Assembly (NCBI GenBank): GCA_937876205.1
Contig: CALEII010000038.1
Coordinates: 1 to 51,120, forward strand
From: an uncultured Clostridia bacterium
Lineage (GTDB): Bacteria > Bacillota > Clostridia > Oscillospirales > Acutalibacteraceae
DNA length: 51,120 nt
Direction of reading: 5' to 3'
The notes beneath the pieces are model-generated. The model was given only the letters and a program-made list of their open reading frames with translations, was not told the DNA's origin and searched no databases. The position numbers and the translations under genes were made by a program. Shown one piece after another: positions 33,053 through 41,250 of the stretch (the first letter of the stretch is position 1; each line of letters opens with the position of its first letter).

Positions 33053-33346
33053 TCACCCTCCTGAAGAAAAATCTGCGCTCATAACAGTGCCCGTGATGGT
33101 AAGAAAACCGTCAAAAAAAGACTGTATTTCAAGGTCTGCGCCCCTGAAACTGACAGTCTGTCTGCCGAGATTGAGTGTGATGCAGTCTGTGCTGTATTCA
33201 ATAACGCCGAGACACCCCTCAAGAACAACATCTGCCATACCTCTGAACTCAATTTTATACTCATTGGCGGCTGAGCTTTCACCAATGTGCATTTCTTCGG
33301 TGAACTTCTTTATGGGCTGAGTCGCTTTTGACCTTATTTTTTTCAT
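33053..33346 (-). CDS. yqfC: Sporulation protein YqfC
   Basis: A 97-residue YqfC, partner of YqfD in spore formers. Recognisable features are IEFRGMADVVLEGCLGVIEYS, ITLNLGRQTVSFRGADLEI and the short closing strand. The ATG at 33346 is chosen because GGGGGTG lies seven bases upstream; the frame remains open further to 33556 only because it runs through a dispersed repeat, so the longer form is spurious. Confidence 0.88.
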   Translation of the reverse strand: MKKIRSKATQPIKKFTEEMHIGESSAANEYKIEFRGMADVVLEGCLGVIEYSTDCITLNLGRQTVSFRGADLEIQSFFDGFLTITGTVMSADFSSGG

Positions 33347-33419
33347 ACATCGCACCCCCGATTGAAATATATGATTTACCAGCCATAAATAGCACAAAAT
33401 GGGCATATGATGGAGTAAA

Positions 33420-33597
33420 CAATAATTTATCGCTGTGCGATAAATTATTGTAATTGAAAATTTAAAATTGAAAGTTGAAAATGAAGGTGGTTTTCCTTCG
33501 GAAAACATTATATAGAGCGTAGCGGAAAAGTGCGAAGCACTTCCGACACTTTCCATTTTCCATTTTCCATTCGAGCTCTGCTCGACAAATTCTTGTT
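33420..33597 (+). repeat. Dispersed MITE-like repeat, copy 2
   Basis: It begins with the same hairpin as copy 1 (33420-33433 with 33437-33450) and has a nearly identical body, ending CGAGCTCTGCTCGACAAATTCT. It lies between the divergent yqfC and ylbJ-like genes, within nine bases of the latter's ATG. Compared with copy 1 it lacks one short CATTTTCAATTTTC-like unit near the right end. Confidence 0.85.
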
Positions 33598-33605
33598 TGT
33601 ATTGT

Positions 33606-34670
33606 ATGAAAAAACTATATTATAGATTCTCTGACAATTTAATATTTTTGTTTGTTGTATTTATGGGTGTTATGCTGATAATGCTGCGTGACTCCGTGGC
33701 AGACGGTATAAAAAATGCACTCACGCTGTCAGGTGAAGTGCTTATACCGTCCTTATTGCCGTTTATGATTCTGTCATCATTTGCAGTGGAAATTTCAGCT
33801 GACAGAGTGCTCAGCCCTGTGACAGAGCCGTTTATGAGGCGTGTTTTCCGTCTTCCGGGAAAGAGCTTTGCTGTTCTGCTTTTCGGTTTTGTGGGCGGAT
33901 ATCCGGTGGGGATGAGCCTTGCAACAAAGCTGTATGAAAAGGGAATGCTTAATGAAAGTGATGTCAGGCATATTTCATCATTCTGTGTCAATGCAGGCCC
34001 TGCTTTTACGGTTATGATTGCCGGCGGTGCCGTCGCAGGGTCACGGAAAGCAGGCTTTGTGATGCTTGTTTCTACGGTGATTTCATCACTTCTTACAGGC
34101 ATTGCGTACTCTTTTTTTAAGGAACAACCTGTAAAGGAAGCCGTATCCGTCACCGAAAAAGCAGATTTCTCAACGGCACTTGTGAATGCGGTAAGAGGCT
34201 CTCAGGGCAGTATTCTGTCAGTCTGCTCATGGGTGATGGCTTTTTCCGTTGTTTTGTCTGTGGCAGAGTGTTACATAACAGATGAAAATATATATCTTCT
34301 GTTTTCTGCATTTGCGGAGGTGACAAACGGCGTTAGAAGTGCAATGAAAGCAGCAGGTGTCTGCGGTATGGCTGCGGCAATTTCTTTCGGCGGATTGTCT
34401 GTAATGTGCCAACTGATGCCGATGATAAAAAAATGCGGAATCAAGGCAAAATTCTACCTTACATTCCGCATTGTGAATTCATTATTATCTTATTGTATAA
34501 CAAAGCTGATACTGTGCTTTGTGACAGTTGATGTGCAGGTCTTTTCACAGGATATTGCATTGTCAGGCAATAATGCTCCTGCATCTGCCGCTTTGCTGAT
34601 TATGGGGGCAGTGTTTATTTATGATTTGCAGAAAAACGGGCAGTATCAGTCATCGTTTTCAAGCAGGTAA
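33606..34670 (+). CDS. YlbJ-like sporulation membrane protein (nucleoside-recognition Gate domain)
   Basis: A 354-residue polytopic membrane protein. Hydrophobic helices occupy most of the sequence, with the typical GFVGGYPVGMSLATKLYEKG loop (Gate/nucleoside-recognition domain) and FCVNAGPAFTVMIAGGAV. The pattern matches YlbJ, a sporulation membrane protein. ATG 33606 is preferred over TTG 33597, but neither has a visible ribosome site, since the dispersed repeat ends just before. The 3' end overlaps the converging TetR gene by 25 bases. Confidence 0.8.
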   Translation: MKKLYYRFSDNLIFLFVVFMGVMLIMLRDSVADGIKNALTLSGEVLIPSLLPFMILSSFAVEISADRVLSPVTEPFMRRVFRLPGKSFAVLLFGFVGGYPVGMSLATKLYEKGMLNESDVRHISSFCVNAGPAFTVMIAGGAVAGSRKAGFVMLVSTVISSLLTGIAYSFFKEQPVKEAVSVTEKADFSTALVNAVRGSQGSILSVCSWVMAFSVVLSVAECYITDENIYLLFSAFAEVTNGVRSAMKAAGVCGMAAAISFGGLSVMCQLMPMIKKCGIKAKFYLTFRIVNSLLSYCITKLILCFVTVDVQVFSQDIALSGNNAPASAALLIMGAVFIYDLQKNGQYQSSFSSR

Positions 34671-35257
34671 CCCATTTTGTCTATACGCAGCAATTTTTCA
34701 AGATGCTTCTGCATATCATCCACGGTGTAGTTGTTGTCTGTATGTATCCACCAGTGCATAAGCTGAATGAAGCCGCCTGTGAGAAAGCTTGAAATGATTT
34801 CTGCCGGCACCTGATATTTTTCTCCGTATTTTTCTGATGCCACAAGAAATCTTATGAGAGCATCCTGAACAATATTTTTTACTGACTCATAGAACTGACT
34901 GTTAGTTCCCATTGATGCAAATTTTATCATCTGCTTATTTTCTTCTATAAAAGAAAGCAGCGTTCTTATTACAGCTTTATAGAGAGTCGGTTTGTCTGAA
35001 AAATCAGAGTCTTTCATACTTGTGAAATAAAATTCACAAAGCTTTTCTTTTGTGACATATTCTATAAATTCATCTTTATCTTTAAAGTGCTTATAGAATG
35101 TGGCTCTGTGCACCATTGCTTTTTCACAGATGTCAACAACGGATATATCGTCATAATGTGTGGTTTCAAGAAGCTCGAACAGCGCATCTGAAAGAAGCTT
35201 ATGTGTGCGTCTTATGCGAAGGTCCTTTTTTTTCAATGATTCATAGTCATATGGCAT
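34646..35257 (-). CDS. TetR-family transcriptional regulator
   Basis: A 203-residue TetR regulator. Residues ~15-65 form the DNA-binding domain (LSDALFELLETTHYDDISVVDICEKAMVHRATFYKHFKDKDEF). The C-terminal part is the ligand or dimer domain, of the kind with a TetR_C_7/DhaS-like YITGGF-type segment (SFLTGGFIQLMHWWIH). It follows AGGAGG (read on the minus strand) and shares a divergent intergenic space with groESL, but CIRCE, not this regulator, is the obvious control of groESL. The targets are unknown. Confidence 0.88.
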   Translation of the reverse strand: MPYDYESLKKKDLRIRRTHKLLSDALFELLETTHYDDISVVDICEKAMVHRATFYKHFKDKDEFIEYVTKEKLCEFYFTSMKDSDFSDKPTLYKAVIRTLLSFIEENKQMIKFASMGTNSQFYESVKNIVQDALIRFLVASEKYGEKYQVPAEIISSFLTGGFIQLMHWWIHTDNNYTVDDMQKHLEKLLRIDKMGYLLENDD

Positions 35258-35393
35258 TCTTTACACCTCCTGAGTGCTTGTTAATATTGTATACTATTTG
35301 TAGACAAATGTCAAATAATTTATTTTTTTATATAAGTTACGACTGTTGTATAATGCTGTCTTGGAAAAAAATAAGAAAATTTAAAAAAAGTAC

Positions 35394-35453
35394 TTGATTT
35401 TTCCGTAAAAATGGTTACAATATACATTAGCACTCAAGATTTGAGAGTGCTAA
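35394..35453 (+). promoter_or_regulatory. groESL promoter with CIRCE operator (HrcA)
   Basis: TTGATT (35394-35399), a 16-base spacer, TACAAT (35416-35421), then the perfect CIRCE repeat TTAGCACTC-N9-GAGTGCTAA at 35427-35453. CIRCE is bound by HrcA, so groESL is heat-shock controlled. Confidence 0.95.
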
Positions 35454-35490
35454 ATCTAAATTGTTAATATTGTTTCAGGAGGAATATACA

Positions 35491-35775
35491 ATGACACTCA
35501 AACCTTTGGGCGACAAGGTTGTAGTTAAATTTGTCGCAGCAGAAGAGAAGACACAGAGCGGTATCATCCTTTCATCAGCAGCGCAGGAGAAGCCTCAGAT
35601 TGCAGAGATAGTTGCAGTAGGTCCCGGCGGAGTTGTTGACGGTAAGGAAATTGTTATGGAAGTTAAAGTCGGCGAAAAGGTTATACTTAACAAATATGCA
35701 GGCACAGAAGTCAAGCTCGGCAACGAAGAATACACAGTCTGCCGTCAGAATGACATTCTTGCAGTAGTAGAATAA
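35491..35775 (+). CDS. groES: Co-chaperonin GroES
   Basis: A 94-residue GroES, the lid of the GroEL chamber. Typical features are TLKPLGDKVVVK at the start, the mobile loop EEKTQSGIILSSAAQEKP, and KYAGTEVKLGNEEY. The ATG at 35491 follows AGGAGGAA; the frame is open to a TTG at 35461 but that is within the leader. First gene of the CIRCE-controlled operon. Confidence 0.97.
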   Translation: MTLKPLGDKVVVKFVAAEEKTQSGIILSSAAQEKPQIAEIVAVGPGGVVDGKEIVMEVKVGEKVILNKYAGTEVKLGNEEYTVCRQNDILAVVE

Positions 35776-35795
35776 TCAGAAAAGGAGTAATACGA

Positions 35796-37439
35796 ATGGC
35801 TAAACAGGTTATTTACGGCGAGAACGCAAGAAAAGCTCTCCTCGCAGGTATTGATAAGCTCAGCAATACTGTTAAAATCACACTCGGCCCCAAGGGCAGA
35901 AACGTAGTTCTTGATAAGAAGTACGGTGCACCCCTCATCACAAATGACGGTGTTACAATCGCAAAGGAAATCGAGCTTGAAGATCCCTTTGAGAATATGG
36001 GTGCTCAGCTTGTAAAGGAAGTTGCAACAAAGACAAACGATGTTGCAGGTGACGGCACAACAACAGCTACACTTCTTGCACAGGCTCTCGTTACAGAGGG
36101 TATGAAGAACGTTGCAGCCGGTGCAAATCCTATGGTTGTCAAGAAGGGTATCCAGAAGGCTGTTGCAGCAGCAGTTGAGGCTGTAAAGGCTAACTCAAAG
36201 CCCGTTGCTACAAGCGATGATATCGCAAGAATCGCAACAATTTCATCAGCAGACGAAACAGTAGGTAAGCTTATTGCAGAAGCTATGGAAAAGGTATCTG
36301 CTGACGGTGTTATCACAGTTGAAGAATCAAAGACAAGTGAAACATCATGTGACGTTGTTGAGGGTATGCAGTTCGACAGAGGCTATATCTCACCTTATAT
36401 GGTAACAGACACAGACAAGATGGAAGCTGTTATTGACGATGCTTTCATTCTTATTACAGATAAGAAGATTTCAAACATTCAGGAAATTCTTCCTCTTCTT
36501 GAACAGCTCGTTCAGGCAGGTAAGAAGCTCGTTATCGTTGCAGAAGATGTTGAAGGCGAAGCTCTTTCAACAATCCTTGTCAACAAGCTCCGTGGTACAT
36601 TCACCTGTATCGCTGTCAAGGCTCCCGGTTTCGGTGACAGAAGAAAGGAAATGCTCAAGGATATTGCTATCCTTACAGGCGGTGAGGTTATCACTTCAGA
36701 CCTCGGTCTTGAGCTCAAGGATACTCAGCTTACACAGCTCGGCCGTGCAAAGCAGGTCAAGATCACAAAGGAAAACACAATCATTGTTGACGGTGCAGGT
36801 GATGTAGCAGAAATCAAGGGCAGAATCGGTCAGATCAAGTCTCAGATTGCTGAAACAACATCAGATTTCGACCGTGAAAAGCTTCAGGAAAGACTTGCAA
36901 AGCTTTCAGGCGGTGTTGCAGTTATCCACGTCGGTGCTGCTACTGAAATCGAAATGAAGGAGCAGAAACTCAGAATTGAAGATGCTCTTGCAGCTACAAA
37001 GGCAGCTGTTGAGGAAGGCTACGTTGCAGGCGGCGGTATCGCACTTCTCAATGCAGCTCCCGCAGTAAAGGCTCTTCTTGATGAAACATCAGGCGACGAA
37101 AAGACAGGTGTTGCTATCGTTCTCAAGGGGCTTGAAGCTCCCATCAGACAGATTGCTGCTAACGCAGGTCTTGAAGGCTCAGTTATCATTGACGGTATTC
37201 TTCGTTCAGGCAAGACAGGTTACGGCTTCAACTTCGCAACAGAGGATTACACAGATATGGCTGAAGCAGGTATTCTTGACCCCACAAAGGTAACAAGAAG
37301 CGCACTTCAGAACGCATCATCAGTCGCAGCAATGGTTCTTACAACAGAATCACTCGTTGCCGATAAGCCCGACCCCGCAGCAGATGCAGCACAGGCAGCA
37401 GCTATGGCGGCAGCAGCTCAGGGCGGCGGAATGTATTAA
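35796..37439 (+). CDS. groEL: Chaperonin GroEL
   Basis: A 547-residue GroEL, which folds proteins in an ATP-driven double ring. It has LGPKGRNVVLDKKYGAP, the ATP site AGDGTTTATLLAQA (~86-99), and the flexible Gly/Met tail GGGMY. The start is 20 bases after groES with AAAGGAG. A clear terminator follows. Nothing unusual is seen. Confidence 0.98.
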   Translation: MAKQVIYGENARKALLAGIDKLSNTVKITLGPKGRNVVLDKKYGAPLITNDGVTIAKEIELEDPFENMGAQLVKEVATKTNDVAGDGTTTATLLAQALVTEGMKNVAAGANPMVVKKGIQKAVAAAVEAVKANSKPVATSDDIARIATISSADETVGKLIAEAMEKVSADGVITVEESKTSETSCDVVEGMQFDRGYISPYMVTDTDKMEAVIDDAFILITDKKISNIQEILPLLEQLVQAGKKLVIVAEDVEGEALSTILVNKLRGTFTCIAVKAPGFGDRRKEMLKDIAILTGGEVITSDLGLELKDTQLTQLGRAKQVKITKENTIIVDGAGDVAEIKGRIGQIKSQIAETTSDFDREKLQERLAKLSGGVAVIHVGAATEIEMKEQKLRIEDALAATKAAVEEGYVAGGGIALLNAAPAVKALLDETSGDEKTGVAIVLKGLEAPIRQIAANAGLEGSVIIDGILRSGKTGYGFNFATEDYTDMAEAGILDPTKVTRSALQNASSVAAMVLTTESLVADKPDPAADAAQAAAMAAAAQGGGMY

Positions 37440-37464
37440 TTAAATAAATATAAAGCATAAATTT

Positions 37465-37496
37465 AACGCAGACACTCCGGTGCCTGCGTTTTTTTG
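37465..37496 (+). terminator. groESL terminator
   Basis: ACGCAG (37466-37471) pairs with CTGCGT, with an inner CAC/GTG pair, then TTTTTTT. Just beyond, 37497-37585 is G+C-rich with inverted GTCGGGC/GTAGGGAC-like words, and looks like another dispersed noncoding repeat. Confidence 0.8.
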
Positions 37497-37664
37497 CGGA
37501 CCGATGTCGGGCTGGTCCCTACGAAGATTGTTTTTCCTGAGACGGACGCCCGATTGGCATCCTGCGCAAGATCGGCTGGTTTTTTGTCAATATAAAATAA
37601 TTTGAGTTATTAAGCATTTTTTTGCATTTTATTCATAATTTTGTAAAAAGTGCTTCAAAAAATA

Positions 37665-37692
37665 TTGACAATTTAAAAATATGAGGTATAAT
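37665..37692 (+). promoter_or_regulatory. Consensus promoter of the small peptide gene
   Basis: A perfect TTGACA (37665-37670), a 16-base spacer and a perfect TATAAT (37687-37692), about 60 bases before the 44-codon gene. Confidence 0.75.
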
Positions 37693-37753
37693 TAAATTAA
37701 GATCAAAATAAAAGTTTTTTTGTCTTGAATCTATTTTGTAAAGGAGTATTATT

Positions 37754-37888
37754 ATGTCAGGTGCAGATTTTGCAAGTTCTTTATTAAACTTTTTCAGTAA
37801 GTTTATTAAATTTTTTAATTCCATTCTTAAGAAATTAGGCATAAATCTTCAAGAGCCTCTTGTATCTATAGCCGGAGATATTGATTAG
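37754..37888 (+). CDS. 44-residue amphipathic peptide, unknown function
   Basis: ATG 37754 to TAG 37886-37888, preceded by AAAGGAG eight bases away, a consensus promoter and followed by a terminator: a complete single-gene unit. The peptide has a central hydrophobic, Lys-bearing helix (LLNFFSKFIKFFNSILKKL, residues 10-28) between a short polar start and an acidic end (IAGDID). The hydrophobic residues fall at 3-4 spacing, so an amphipathic membrane-active helix is likely. It could be a secretion-independent bacteriocin, a modulin-like peptide, a type I toxin or a membrane regulator. No transporter or immunity gene is beside it. The class is not determined. Confidence 0.6.
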   Translation: MSGADFASSLLNFFSKFIKFFNSILKKLGINLQEPLVSIAGDID

Positions 37889-37938
37889 TTGAATTTATAA
37901 GAAGTGAGTAGGAATTATATTTAAGTACTAAATGTGCA

Positions 37939-37970
37939 GCCGTATCAACTGATGCGGCTTTTTTCTTTTT
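37939..37970 (+). terminator. Terminator of the small peptide gene
   Basis: GCCGTATC (37939-37946) pairs with GATGCGGC (37951-37958), with one mismatch, then TTTTTTCTTTTTTC. The rest of the stretch to 38108 holds a repeat-like hairpin (TTTATCGA / TCGATAAATTATTG, 38008-38045) and a TATAAT-like box near 38077. Confidence 0.8.
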
Positions 37971-38108
37971 TCAGAATAATTGTTTTTTGCAACAAATCAG
38001 AATTTATCGAATTGGTTTGTTCAATCATCTCGATAAATTATTGTTTATCATAGAAAATTTTGCAAAGGTGTGTTATAATATCAACATCAGATTTTAAGGA
38101 GTAAAAAA

Positions 38109-39527
38109 ATGAAACGTTTATTTGGCATTTTTATTATTATTTTATTGATAAGTCTGTTTTGTGTCAGTGTTTGTGCGAAGACCGTTCTGCTCGGTGATGT
38201 TGATTTGAACGGTACTGTTACCGCATCAGATGCGAGAACAGTTCTGAGAGTGTCTGCACAGCTTGAAGAGCCTGAAGAAAGCATTCTTCCCGTTGAAGAT
38301 GCAGACAAAGACGGCAGAATCACTTCTTCCGATGCAAGAAAAATTCTGCGTATTGCATCAAAGCTTGATGAAAATGAGAATATTGAGCTTTCAGACACGG
38401 TTTATGTAAATAAATTTATGCCTGAAAACGATAATCTTGAGCTTTATGTTGCAGGCTGTGAAGTGAAAAAGCAGGACGGCTTTGTTTTCAGTTACAACGG
38501 TGAAATTTTTGTTCACGACGGCGGTCATAAAACAACGGGTGAAGATTCGGTATATACATATCTTATGAAGCTTCGTTCATCTCTTTTGCCCGACGGTGTG
38601 TCTGAAAATGATGAAAATTACAAACTGAGAATCACGGTCATTCTTTCGCATTTTCACACAGACCATATGAACACCTATATTCACGATATCATTCCGTCAC
38701 CTTTCATCGAAATCAGCAAGGTATATCTTACAGAGCAGTCTGTTTTTGAGAAAACTGAGCTTTATAACATCTGTGACCCGAATTACTATTCTGACGGTGT
38801 TGTTGAAACAAAGGGGAGACTCAGATTTCTGAGCCTGCTTGAGGAGTATTCACCCGAAACGCAACTTATATATGTGCCATTCGGTGAAACAATGCAGATA
38901 AAATCAAAAGACGGTAAGGTTGTTTTTGACCTTTTTGCGCCCTCTGAGGACTGGGGTACGCCTGAAAGAGCTCAGCATCTGATTGATATTTATTATGATT
39001 CAGGCAAATCTCAATACACTGCGGCAGATTTCCCGAAGGCTGTTGTAAACTCAAACTCAATGTGGCTGAAGGTCACATACGGTGACAGAACAATGCTGTT
39101 TACGGCAGATGTAATGAAAAGAGCTAAAAATGCTTATTCACCCGATTCACCGAATTATGCAGATGAGCCCTTTGATGTGATGTTGTCGTATTATGCCGAA
39201 AAATGCGGTGAAGATGTGTTTGACACCGATATTGTAAAATTTCCGCATCACGGTCAGGTCAGGGCTGAGGCTTCAAAGGGTGTTTTTGAAGTGTTTACTC
39301 CTGAGCTCGTTATATGCACTGCAATGAATTTCAGAGAGACAACCGTTCAGAAGGCTCAAAAATTCTGGGATAACTACAATGGTGCATATTGTCTGTCTGA
39401 CGGCAACGGAATGTATATTTCAACTGACGGTAAATCCGTTACCGTAAAAAAAGACAACGGCAGTAAAGAGATTTTTGATATTGAGGGAAAAAGAACTGTT
39501 GTTACGGGTGAAATACTTGTAAAATGA
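38109..39527 (+). CDS. Secreted dockerin-like protein with metallo-beta-lactamase fold
   Basis: A 472-residue exported protein. Residues 1-23 are a signal peptide. Residues ~28-90 hold two dockerin-like Ca-binding repeats (GDVDLNGTVTASDARTVLR and DADKDGRITSSDARKILR). The rest is a metallo-beta-lactamase fold of the ComEC/Rec2-like kind: SHFHTDHM supplies the HxHxDH motif, then FTADV and FPHHGQVRAE. The dockerin here is N-terminal and would bind a cohesin or pair within the protein. The enzyme substrate is not known. GGAG precedes the ATG. Confidence 0.78.
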   Translation: MKRLFGIFIIILLISLFCVSVCAKTVLLGDVDLNGTVTASDARTVLRVSAQLEEPEESILPVEDADKDGRITSSDARKILRIASKLDENENIELSDTVYVNKFMPENDNLELYVAGCEVKKQDGFVFSYNGEIFVHDGGHKTTGEDSVYTYLMKLRSSLLPDGVSENDENYKLRITVILSHFHTDHMNTYIHDIIPSPFIEISKVYLTEQSVFEKTELYNICDPNYYSDGVVETKGRLRFLSLLEEYSPETQLIYVPFGETMQIKSKDGKVVFDLFAPSEDWGTPERAQHLIDIYYDSGKSQYTAADFPKAVVNSNSMWLKVTYGDRTMLFTADVMKRAKNAYSPDSPNYADEPFDVMLSYYAEKCGEDVFDTDIVKFPHHGQVRAEASKGVFEVFTPELVICTAMNFRETTVQKAQKFWDNYNGAYCLSDGNGMYISTDGKSVTVKKDNGSKEIFDIEGKRTVVTGEILVK

Positions 39528-39576
39528 AGAAATTTCTGTTAAAATAAAACTACAAACACACGCAGGAGGTAGTTTT

Positions 39577-41004
39577 ATGGCTAAACCAAACAAGCCTGCC
39601 ATCAACTGGCAGACTTCTTTCTCTGAACGGAATTCTTACCTTGTATATTTCACAGGGCAGAATATCTTTTATTTCCTCGTTGCAAGTTATCTTACAACCT
39701 ATCTTATGATGACAGGTATCGATATGGCAAAAGCAGGTGTTGTTGTGCTTGCCGTAAAGATATGGGACGCAGTCAACGATGCCCTTTTCGGAGCTATCTT
39801 TGACAAGATTAAATTTAAGAACGGTCAGAAGTGTCTGCCCTGGGTAAGAATTTCAACACTTCTTATCCCTGCTGCTTCAATCATCCTTTTTGCAATTCCT
39901 ACGGCAGCAAGCGAAACAGTAAAGCTTCTCTGGTTTGCTCTTGCATATATCTTCTGGGACACTGCATACACAATCTGCGATGTGCCCATTTACACAATGG
40001 TTACAACCATAACATCTAATCTTGATGAAAGAAACTCACTTATGTCAAGACGACAGATTTTCAGCGGTATCGGTATTGCTCTGATTACAGGCATCTTCAC
40101 CATTCTTCCCAGTGAAAAAGTGGGTCTCAGCTACACGTGGACAGTTGTTATCGCCTCAATTATCGGCGCAATTGTTATGATTCCCATAGGCATAAAAGGC
40201 AAAGAAAGAAATTATGTCAGAAGTGAGAGTGAGGAGAATTTCTCAATTGTTGAGATGTTCAGATATCTTGTCAAAAATAAATACCTTCTCATTTTCTACG
40301 GCGGATATATTCTTGCAAACTCATTCCTTACAAACAATACTCTGGGTATAGTTGCTTCATATTATCTGTTCGGTGATTCACTTTTCAGCCTTGTTATCGG
40401 TGCAATCACAACGCCTATGCAGCTTGTTGCGGCATTGCTTGTTCCCGCTATTATCAGAAAATATGATAAGTTCAAGGTTTATTTCTGGAGCAATGTCGGT
40501 ATTATTATTTCCAGTGCCCTTATATTCATCTGCGGCTACGGAAATATCTGGGTATTTATAGTTCTCAATGTTATAAGAACACTTCCTGCATCAATTGTAG
40601 GTATTATGAACTTTATGTTCACACCCGACTGCGCAGAGTACGGCAAATTCAAGACAGGAACCGATGCAAAGGGTATCACTTTTGCAATACAGACCTTCTC
40701 AGCAAAGATTACAGCTGCAATTTCATCATCACTTGGTATGATTATTCTCGGCTGGTTCGGCTGGAAAGAGGTTACTGCAGCAAGCTTTGAAGAGCTTGCC
40801 GCAAGCGGAATTACACAGACTCCCGAAGCAATCAAGGGACTGTGGCTTACATATGCACTCGTTCCCGTTATCGGCTATGTGCTTTCAATGGCATTCTATG
40901 TGTTCTATAAGCTCAATGACAAGGATGTTGAGATTATGGCAAAAGCAAACAGCGGAGAAATTACAAAAGAAGAGGCGGAAGCACAGCTTTCAAGAGAATA
41001 CTAA
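39577..41004 (+). CDS. GPH-family sugar:cation symporter (MelB-like MFS)
   Basis: A 475-residue, 12-helix transporter. The opening (NSYLVYFTGQNIFYFLVASYLTTYLMMTG) and AVKIWDAVNDALFGAIFDKIKFKNGQKCLPW (the cytoplasmic loop 2 with the two Asp and the Lys/Arg cluster) match glycoside-pentoside-hexuronide symporters. The sugar cannot be read. AGGAGG precedes the ATG, 49 bases after the dockerin/MBL gene, so the two may be one transcript. A strong terminator follows. Confidence 0.85.
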   Translation: MAKPNKPAINWQTSFSERNSYLVYFTGQNIFYFLVASYLTTYLMMTGIDMAKAGVVVLAVKIWDAVNDALFGAIFDKIKFKNGQKCLPWVRISTLLIPAASIILFAIPTAASETVKLLWFALAYIFWDTAYTICDVPIYTMVTTITSNLDERNSLMSRRQIFSGIGIALITGIFTILPSEKVGLSYTWTVVIASIIGAIVMIPIGIKGKERNYVRSESEENFSIVEMFRYLVKNKYLLIFYGGYILANSFLTNNTLGIVASYYLFGDSLFSLVIGAITTPMQLVAALLVPAIIRKYDKFKVYFWSNVGIIISSALIFICGYGNIWVFIVLNVIRTLPASIVGIMNFMFTPDCAEYGKFKTGTDAKGITFAIQTFSAKITAAISSSLGMIILGWFGWKEVTAASFEELAASGITQTPEAIKGLWLTYALVPVIGYVLSMAFYVFYKLNDKDVEIMAKANSGEITKEEAEAQLSREY

Positions 41005-41011
41005 ATAAAAG

Positions 41012-41038
41012 AACGGCTCAGTGAGAGCCGTTTTTTTT
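41012..41038 (+). terminator. Terminator of the GPH symporter gene
   Basis: AACGGCTC (41012-41019) pairs with GAGCCGTT (41025-41032), then TTTTTT. Confidence 0.93.
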
Positions 41039-41048
41039 GATATTTGTG

Positions 41049-41242
41049 CAAATCAGAACTTGTCGAGCAGAGCTCGAATGGAAAATTGAAAATGGAAAAT
41101 GGAAAGTGTCGGAAGTGCTTCGCACTTTTCCGCTACGCTCTATATAATGTTTTCCGAAGGAAAACCACCTTCATTTTCAACTTTCAATTTTAAATTTTCA
41201 ATTACAATAATTTGTCGAGGGCACCTCGACAAATTACTGTTT
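41049..41242 (-). repeat. Dispersed MITE-like repeat, copy 3 (inverted)
   Basis: The body is the reverse complement of copies 1 and 2. Both ends carry hairpins with TTGTCGAG, and here the left-type end reads AATTTGTCGAGG-GCA-CCTCGACAAATT, unlike the ATTTATCGC arms in copies 1 and 2 but still perfectly paired. Confidence 0.85.
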
Positions 41243-41250
41243 GCCTTTTA

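Noticed and set aside
33053..33556. N-terminally extended yqfC (167 residues)
   Set aside because: The extra ~70 residues are translated from the dispersed repeat; the same peptide appears at copy 3 (41099) where no yqfC exists. The 97-residue form has the ribosome site.
35796..37439. Long antisense and alternate frames inside groEL and alaS
   Set aside because: They are by-products of biased codon use in the conserved genes and have no ribosome sites or family similarity.
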